DNA of 26,912 nucleotides from contig SKSI01000064.1 in the NCBI GenBank assembly GCA_007123065.1, positions 1 to 26,912 of the forward strand, read 5' to 3'. Numbering within the stretch: the first letter of the stretch is position 1; every line of letters starts with the position of its first letter. The notes under the pieces are model-generated. The model made no database searches, was not told the origin of the DNA, and saw nothing but the letters and a program-made list of their open reading frames with translations. The translations under genes were made by a program, and so were the position numbers. Origin of the DNA: Bacteroidales bacterium. Its GTDB lineage: Bacteria; Bacteroidota; Bacteroidia; Bacteroidales; UBA7960. Of the stretch, positions 22,860-26,912 are shown piece by piece.

Positions 22860-23500
22860 TATTTAGGTGACAACCTAACACTGGTCATACCACGGGGATA
22901 ATCCCTGTCAATCGTGTCCAGCACCATTTTCAGATGGTCATTGTATGCCACGAAGTCGATGGTATTGACATCCAGAAGCAAAATACGAAGTTCAGGCTGT
23001 TGCTTCAGATAATTGAAGTAGCTTTCCTGAATCTTTTCAAGATAATCGTCAGGAATACGCTGTTCATAATCCCTTCCGCGATGCCTGATGTTTTGCTGAA
23101 GTCTGTTTGTTTTAACATATAAATGCACAAGTAGGTCAGGACGTGGCAAGTTGGCATTCATAATATTAAACAATGTCCTGAACAACTGATACTCATCATC
23201 CTTCAGTGTTTTACGGGCAAAGATGAGGGATTTGTTCAAAAAATAGTCAGATATGGTAAAATCGGTGAAGAGATCCTGCCGGGCGAGCTCTGTTTTGAGC
23301 TGCTGATACCTGTCGGCCAGAAATGACAGTTCGAGAGGGAAAGCATACTTTTCCTGATCATCATAAAACTTAGCCAGAAAGGGGTTTTCCTCAAATTGTT
23401 CAAGAATCAGTTTGCCGTTAAACTGATTGGCAATCCGTGTGGCGAGTGATGTCTTGCCCGCCCCGATATTTCCTTCAATGGCAATGTAGTTATATCGCAT
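22859..23500 (-). CDS. Deoxynucleoside kinase (dAK/dGK family)
   Basis: This salvage enzyme phosphorylates deoxynucleosides (deoxyadenosine, deoxyguanosine or related) with ATP. The 213-residue chain begins IAIEGNIGAGKTSLA (P-loop G10-T17), contains LEQFEENPFLAKFYDD, SFLADRYQQL, FTISDYFLNKSLIFA and the lid-region RHRGRDYEQRIPDDYL, all typical of the family. Which deoxynucleoside is preferred cannot be read from sequence. The gene follows folK after 6 bp on the same strand, a frequent Bacteroidota pairing. Confidence 0.93.
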   Translation of the reverse strand: MRYNYIAIEGNIGAGKTSLATRIANQFNGKLILEQFEENPFLAKFYDDQEKYAFPLELSFLADRYQQLKTELARQDLFTDFTISDYFLNKSLIFARKTLKDDEYQLFRTLFNIMNANLPRPDLLVHLYVKTNRLQQNIRHRGRDYEQRIPDDYLEKIQESYFNYLKQQPELRILLLDVNTIDFVAYNDHLKMVLDTIDRDYPRGMTSVRLSPK

Positions 23501-23506
23501 AGTGTT

Positions 23507-24025
23507 TTATTCATTTGGTGAAATATCCGGATATCTTTTCTTCTCTACCTTTTCCACCATGAGTTGATCCGTTGAATCTTGCAACAACTGCAACATGGAC
23601 TTGCCCATAACCGGATGGATCAGGGATGGAACCAGTTCACATAACGGAACCAGCGCAAATCTTCTCTGATGCAATCGCGGGTGCGGAATCGTGAGACCCG
23701 GAAGTGAAACGATCAAATCATCTATAAGCAGGATATCAATATCGATGGTACGATTTGAAACAACCCCCTCCTCCCTTTTTCTGCCCAGCTTGCGCTCAAT
23801 TTCAAGCAAAACGGACAACAGATCCCAAGGCTCCAGACCGACACGCAAGATCATCAGCTGGTTATAAAACGTACCCTGAACGCCTTCTCCCCATGCATCA
23901 CTTTGAAACAATGAACCCTTTTCTGTGACGGTCAATCCGGCTTCATCCATCAGAGAAGCAGCCTCCCTGAAAAGAAAAGGAACATTGCCCTCATTGCCCC
24001 CAAAAAGAACATATGCAGTGTACAT
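23507..24025 (-). CDS. folK: 2-amino-4-hydroxy-6-hydroxymethyldihydropteridine pyrophosphokinase
   Basis: This folate-pathway enzyme transfers pyrophosphate from ATP to 6-hydroxymethyl-7,8-dihydropterin. The 172-residue chain carries GGNEGN near the N-terminus (9-14), FYNQ at 53-56, NRTIDIDILLIDD (91-103, with Mg-binding D95 and D97) and IPHPRLHQRRFALVPL (113-128), the family signature. It is the first gene of a two-gene unit with the deoxynucleoside kinase. Confidence 0.95.
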   Translation of the reverse strand: MYTAYVLFGGNEGNVPFLFREAASLMDEAGLTVTEKGSLFQSDAWGEGVQGTFYNQLMILRVGLEPWDLLSVLLEIERKLGRKREEGVVSNRTIDIDILLIDDLIVSLPGLTIPHPRLHQRRFALVPLCELVPSLIHPVMGKSMLQLLQDSTDQLMVEKVEKKRYPDISPNE

Positions 24026-24050
24026 GAAGCAGTATCAAAAAAATAAAAAA

Positions 24051-24058
24051 CAAATATA
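24051..24058 (-). promoter_or_regulatory. -7 box for folK-dNK
   Basis: TATATTTG on the minus strand fits TAnnTTTG and lies 25 bp upstream of the folK ATG. No clear -33 match was found. Confidence 0.45.
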
Positions 24059-24196
24059 CAGGACAATTTTCAATTGAACATGGAGAAAAACAAAACAGCA
24101 GTGTAAATCCTAATCATAATTGATTTCCGGACAGATCTCTTCAAAACAAAAAGCCGGTTGGGGTTTTTGTGACAAAACGTAATAAAGTATAAATGA

Positions 24197-24204
24197 TATA
24201 TTTG
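24197..24204 (+). promoter_or_regulatory. -7 box for sppA
   Basis: TATATTTG fits TAnnTTTG and lies 42 bp upstream of the sppA ATG. The nearest TTTG (24166-24169) is 27 bp away, further than the ideal 19-21. Confidence 0.45.
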
Positions 24205-24246
24205 TATCTTAGCTTGTTTTTTTATTAATCATTCAATTTTAAAACC

Positions 24247-26019
24247 ATGAAACAGTTTTTTAAATTTATGTTTGCATCGATGCTGGGATTCTTTCTCACC
24301 ATGGTGCTTGTTTTTTTCATCACCATTGTCATGATCGCCTCAATTGCGAGTATGGCAGGACGCGACACGGTTGCTATCGATAAAAAGTCGGTGCTTCATC
24401 TTGAGCTCACAACAGAAATTGTTGACCGGGGAGGTCGCAACCCCTTTGATTCATTTGATTTTATGTCATTGTCATTAAGCAAGGCGATAGGGTTGAATGA
24501 ACTCCTGGATCAAATCCAAATGGCCAGGGAAGATGACAACATTGAAGGGATCTTCCTGGATATCAGTGCGATTCCTGCGGGTTGGAGTACGCTCCACGAA
24601 GTTCGACAGGCTTTGAATGATTTCCGTGAATCGGGCAAGTTCGTGATCAGTTATGGTGAGTTTTATATGCAAAACGCCTATTACCTTGGAAGTGTAGCGG
24701 ATGAGATCTATCTGCACCCGGAAGGGGTGATTGACTTCAGAGGGATTAACTCCGAACTGGTTTTCCTGAAGAACATGCTTGACAAGCTGGGCATCGACCC
24801 GCAAATTATCCGTCACGGAGAGTATAAAAGTGCAGGTGAGCCCTTTTTCCGGGAAGACATGAGTCCGGAGAACAGGGAACAGATCCTTTCTTATATCAGT
24901 GCAATCTGGAACAACGTGACGGGAGACATTGCCGAGTCACGCGGATTGACCATTAACCATATAACTGAGGTTGCGGATGGTTTAAAGACACGCAATGCGG
25001 AAACGGCCAAGGCCTATGAAATGATCGACGGTATTGCCTACAGGGATGAAATCATGGATATCTTGCGGCAGCGGCTGGAAATCGGAGAAGAGGATAACAT
25101 CAATTTTGTTTCTCCGGAAAAATACGCCAAGGCTCCCCGCCCGAAAAGCATGCAAATACCCAGGACAAGAGACAGGATTGCTGTTGTTTATGCCACAGGA
25201 GGCATCGTTTCCGGTGAAGGCAGTGAAAGTGTCATTGGTTCCGACCGTATCGCCGGTGCCATCAGAGAAGCGCGCCTTGACGACAATGTAAAGGCCATCG
25301 TTTTCAGGATCAACTCACCGGGTGGCAGTGCCCTGGCTTCTGATGTGATTTTGCGGGAAGTGCAACTTGCATCGGATGTAAAACCTGTTGTGGCAACCAT
25401 GGGCGACGTGGCAGCATCAGGAGGCTATTACATCGCTTGCGCTGCCGATTGGATTGTTGCAAGCCCAACCACAATTACAGGCTCGATTGGCGTATTCGGC
25501 ATGGTGCCGAACATGCAGGAGTTCTTTAATGACAAGATCGGCATCACTTTTGACAATGTAAAAACCAACCGCTTCGCTGACCTGGGCTCCATCTCCAGAC
25601 CCCTAACCAACGCGGAACGTCAGATCATTCAGGAGTCGATCGGGCAAGTATATGATACATTTATTGGCCATGTAGCTAAAGGGAGAAATCTTCCCGTTAA
25701 TGTAGTGGATGAGCTTGGACGCGGACGTGTATGGAGCGGCGTTGAAGCCAAACAAAACGGACTGATTGATGATTTTGGCGGACTTGATGTCGCCATCCGG
25801 AAAGCTGCTGAGCTTGCGGAACTTGAGGAGTACCGTATCAAGGAATATCCAATCAGAAAAGATTTCCTGACACAGCTTATGGAAGAGTTTGGTGGCATCA
25901 AAACCAAAATGGTAAAAAAAGAACTCGGAGGGGCATATAAATATTATCAGGCTCTTCAGGATGTTGAGCAAATGACAGGAATCCTGACCCGCCTGCCGTA
26001 TGATATTGTTATGGAGTAG
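24247..26019 (+). CDS. sppA: Signal peptide peptidase SppA, long (67K) type
   Basis: A 590-residue membrane protease that degrades signal peptides left after secretion. An N-terminal membrane helix (~9-37) is followed by tandem S49 domains. The catalytic dyad is visible as K194 in HGEYKSAGEPF (N-terminal half) and S391 in DVAASGGYYIACAAD (C-terminal half). Their spacing of 197 residues is close to the 200 of E. coli SppA (K209/S409). Other typical segments are FRINSPGGSALASDVI, TGSIGVFG and GRVWSGVEAKQNGLID. The length matches the double-domain form. It is monocistronic, with its own promoter-like box and a repeat-rich spacer downstream. Confidence 0.96.
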   Translation: MKQFFKFMFASMLGFFLTMVLVFFITIVMIASIASMAGRDTVAIDKKSVLHLELTTEIVDRGGRNPFDSFDFMSLSLSKAIGLNELLDQIQMAREDDNIEGIFLDISAIPAGWSTLHEVRQALNDFRESGKFVISYGEFYMQNAYYLGSVADEIYLHPEGVIDFRGINSELVFLKNMLDKLGIDPQIIRHGEYKSAGEPFFREDMSPENREQILSYISAIWNNVTGDIAESRGLTINHITEVADGLKTRNAETAKAYEMIDGIAYRDEIMDILRQRLEIGEEDNINFVSPEKYAKAPRPKSMQIPRTRDRIAVVYATGGIVSGEGSESVIGSDRIAGAIREARLDDNVKAIVFRINSPGGSALASDVILREVQLASDVKPVVATMGDVAASGGYYIACAADWIVASPTTITGSIGVFGMVPNMQEFFNDKIGITFDNVKTNRFADLGSISRPLTNAERQIIQESIGQVYDTFIGHVAKGRNLPVNVVDELGRGRVWSGVEAKQNGLIDDFGGLDVAIRKAAELAELEEYRIKEYPIRKDFLTQLMEEFGGIKTKMVKKELGGAYKYYQALQDVEQMTGILTRLPYDIVME

Positions 26020-26030
26020 GTAAAGGACAA

Positions 26031-26094
26031 GATCAAGGCTGAGCGTAAGCGAAGTCCCGAGCGTTTACGATTCGGGATTAAGATTGAGGCTGAG
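26031..26094. repeat. Direct 13-bp repeats flanking a hairpin
   Basis: GATCAAGGCTGAG (26031-26043) and GATTGAGGCTGAG (26082-26094) match at 11 of 13 bases. Between them TCCCGA (26055-26060) and TCGGGA (26072-26077) form a 6-bp inverted repeat with an 11-base loop. There is no T tract, so it is not an ordinary terminator. A related ATTAAG/ATTGAG run is present in the other repeat-rich spacer near 3819. Confidence 0.55.
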
Positions 26095-26145
26095 GTTATT
26101 CCACCTGCAGGCACAGGGATTGACCGGTGTGCCGGAATATACAAA

Positions 26146-26235
26146 ATCCGTGTTAATCTGTCGCATCCGCGTCATCTGCGTTCCATTGAAAAGTTTGCAC
26201 GCGAATGACACGGGTGCAGCGGATTGAACACGGAT
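26146..26235. repeat. 90-bp imperfect inverted repeat
   Basis: The left arm (26146-26181) and right arm (26199-26235) are imperfect reverse complements around a 17-base centre. By hand alignment 29 of 36 paired positions match with one single-base gap, and all mismatches are transitions. The outermost part is nearly perfect (ATCCGTGTTAATC against GATTGAACACGGAT). Each arm also contains two degenerate copies of an ATCCGYGT-ATCTG unit, so it is both tandem and inverted. No transposase is present. From memory, runs of this ATCCGTGT/ATCTGCGT type occur in intergenic DNA of many bacteria, so it may be a dispersed non-coding element. Confidence 0.7.
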
Positions 26236-26242
26236 AAAAACG

Positions 26243-26256
26243 CGTAACTCGTAACT
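26243..26256. repeat. Tandem heptamer CGTAACT x2
   Basis: CGTAACT occurs at 26243-26249 and again at 26250-26256, directly next to the stop codon of the alkaline phosphatase gene and 7 bp beyond the large inverted repeat. Confidence 0.5.
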
Positions 26257-26912
26257 TTACTGTGTAAGCCTGTGTACCTCAATTTCCGGCTTTCCCCACA
26301 TCAGGAAAATGGAATGTGCGATTTCTGTGTTCTGCAGGAAAGGTCCGTGAACCGGATCCTCTTCATCGGCAAACATTTGAAACAACTCCGTTCCCGGACC
26401 TTTTGCATAAAAGGGCACCAACATGTTGGTATGGGTGCCAAAGTTCCATTGATATTCAGGCAATTGCCCCTGTCCGCGGTTCACAACAAAATCATTAACA
26501 GGTGTGGGATGATTTGGGCCGGTCAGGTAACCACATTCATGATCGCTGGTCACTATGATCAATGTTTCCTCCCAGCTGCTGTATGTTTCCACCCACTCTA
26601 CGGCGGCCTGTATAGCGTTATTGAAGTCATATTGTTCCTCAATCATTCGTCCCATATGATTATCATGTGCTGCCCAATCAATAGCCCCTCCTTCGATCAT
26701 GATAAAGAAACCGTCATTGTTCTGGTTCAAAACATTTAAGGAGGCCTTGGTAAGCTCCTCGAGGGTTGGTACATTCTCATTAAAAGGCTGTTCAAAAGGC
26801 ATTTCAGCCATATCGTCCCTGAAGCGACCCTGGTTGAGTGTAGAATATGCTTTTGGAATACCCAGAACACGCTTGGGTGTCGGACCATCTGCCAACGCAA
26901 TAAAGTCATCAC
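26257..26912 (-). CDS. Alkaline phosphatase (PhoA family), C-terminal part only
   Basis: The frame is open to the right edge of the window (its first visible residues are DDFIALADG), so the N-terminal part with the nucleophilic Ser lies outside; an internal TTG at 26895 is not a start. About 217 residues are visible. Metal-ligand motifs of the family are present: MIEGGAIDWAAH (Glu for Mg; Asp and His four apart for Zn), VTSDHECG (Asp-His for the second Zn) and FGTHTNMLVPF (third His). It hydrolyses phosphate monoesters, normally outside the cytoplasm; whether it has a signal peptide cannot be seen. The end is convergent with sppA across a 237-bp repeat-rich spacer. Confidence 0.92.
   Translation of the reverse strand, partial: DDFIALADGPTPKRVLGIPKAYSTLNQGRFRDDMAEMPFEQPFNENVPTLEELTKASLNVLNQNNDGFFIMIEGGAIDWAAHDNHMGRMIEEQYDFNNAIQAAVEWVETYSSWEETLIIVTSDHECGYLTGPNHPTPVNDFVVNRGQGQLPEYQWNFGTHTNMLVPFYAKGPGTELFQMFADEEDPVHGPFLQNTEIAHSIFLMWGKPEIEVHRLTQ

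Noticed and set aside
24161..24180. -33 element for sppA (TTTG at 24166)
   Set aside because: It is 27 bp from the -7 box, beyond the usual 19-21 bp.
26055..26077. Terminator for sppA
   Set aside because: Only a 6-bp stem with an 11-base loop and no T tract; reported as part of a repeat instead.

Overview
The window reads as a chromosomal segment of a Bacteroidota (Bacteroidetes) bacterium. The evidence is the neighbouring gldE and gldD genes, lipoproteins with Bacteroidota-like signal peptides, two 'head GIN' surface proteins, A-rich leaders instead of clear Shine-Dalgarno sites, and many upstream boxes matching TAnnTTTG, the -7 element of the Bacteroidota primary sigma factor. I cannot place it below phylum. 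Most genes are housekeeping. I see no integrase, transposase, CRISPR array, phage gene or restriction system.

Layout. 1-3147 (+) is a large GH13 (alpha-amylase-like) protein cut by the left edge. 3168-3737 (-) is a small lipoprotein with a close paralogue at 9206-9796 (+). 3738-4243 is a gene-free stretch made of short repeat motifs. 4244-6529 (+) holds two head-GIN proteins, the second with a C-terminal barrel-like domain, followed by a terminator. 6647-7402 (+) is a YebC/PmpR regulator. 7429-9114 (-) is a fused peptide ABC ATPase, divergent from the second small lipoprotein. 9916-11246 (+) is an alpha/beta hydrolase overlapping a membrane-anchor-less TonB C-terminal-domain protein. 11291-11746 (+) is queD. 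11810-13733 (+) is gldE-gldD.

The minus strand from 19490 down to 13730 carries a polysaccharide-deacetylase-like gene coupled by TAATG to a FemAB/GNAT-like gene, then upp, an ABC permease and pyk; the last three are tightly packed with their own promoter-like box. 19577-20284 (-) is radC. 20373-20893 (-) is a tRNA-Glu / rpsT / tRNA-Glu unit with a full consensus promoter and a strong terminator. 21086-22807 (+) is a lipoprotein combining an OmpA-like segment and TPR-like helices. It ends at a bidirectional terminator shared with the folK-deoxynucleoside kinase pair (22859-24025, -). 24247-26019 (+) is SppA. After a second repeat-rich spacer, an alkaline phosphatase (-) runs off the right edge.

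Functional themes are the cell envelope (GldE/GldD, GIN proteins, lipoproteins, SppA, deacetylase and FemAB-like pair), nucleotide, folate and queuosine metabolism (upp, dNK, folK, queD), and translation (rpsT, tRNA-Glu). I found no convincing new multi-gene system. The items most worth a second look are the paralogous lipoprotein family, the GIN lipoprotein / GIN-barrel pair, the GH13 protein with Asn-Pro-Asp in region IV and a long unexplained C-terminus, the anchor-less TonB-domain protein, and the two repeat-rich intergenic regions. All calls were made by eye from sequence; no searches were run.
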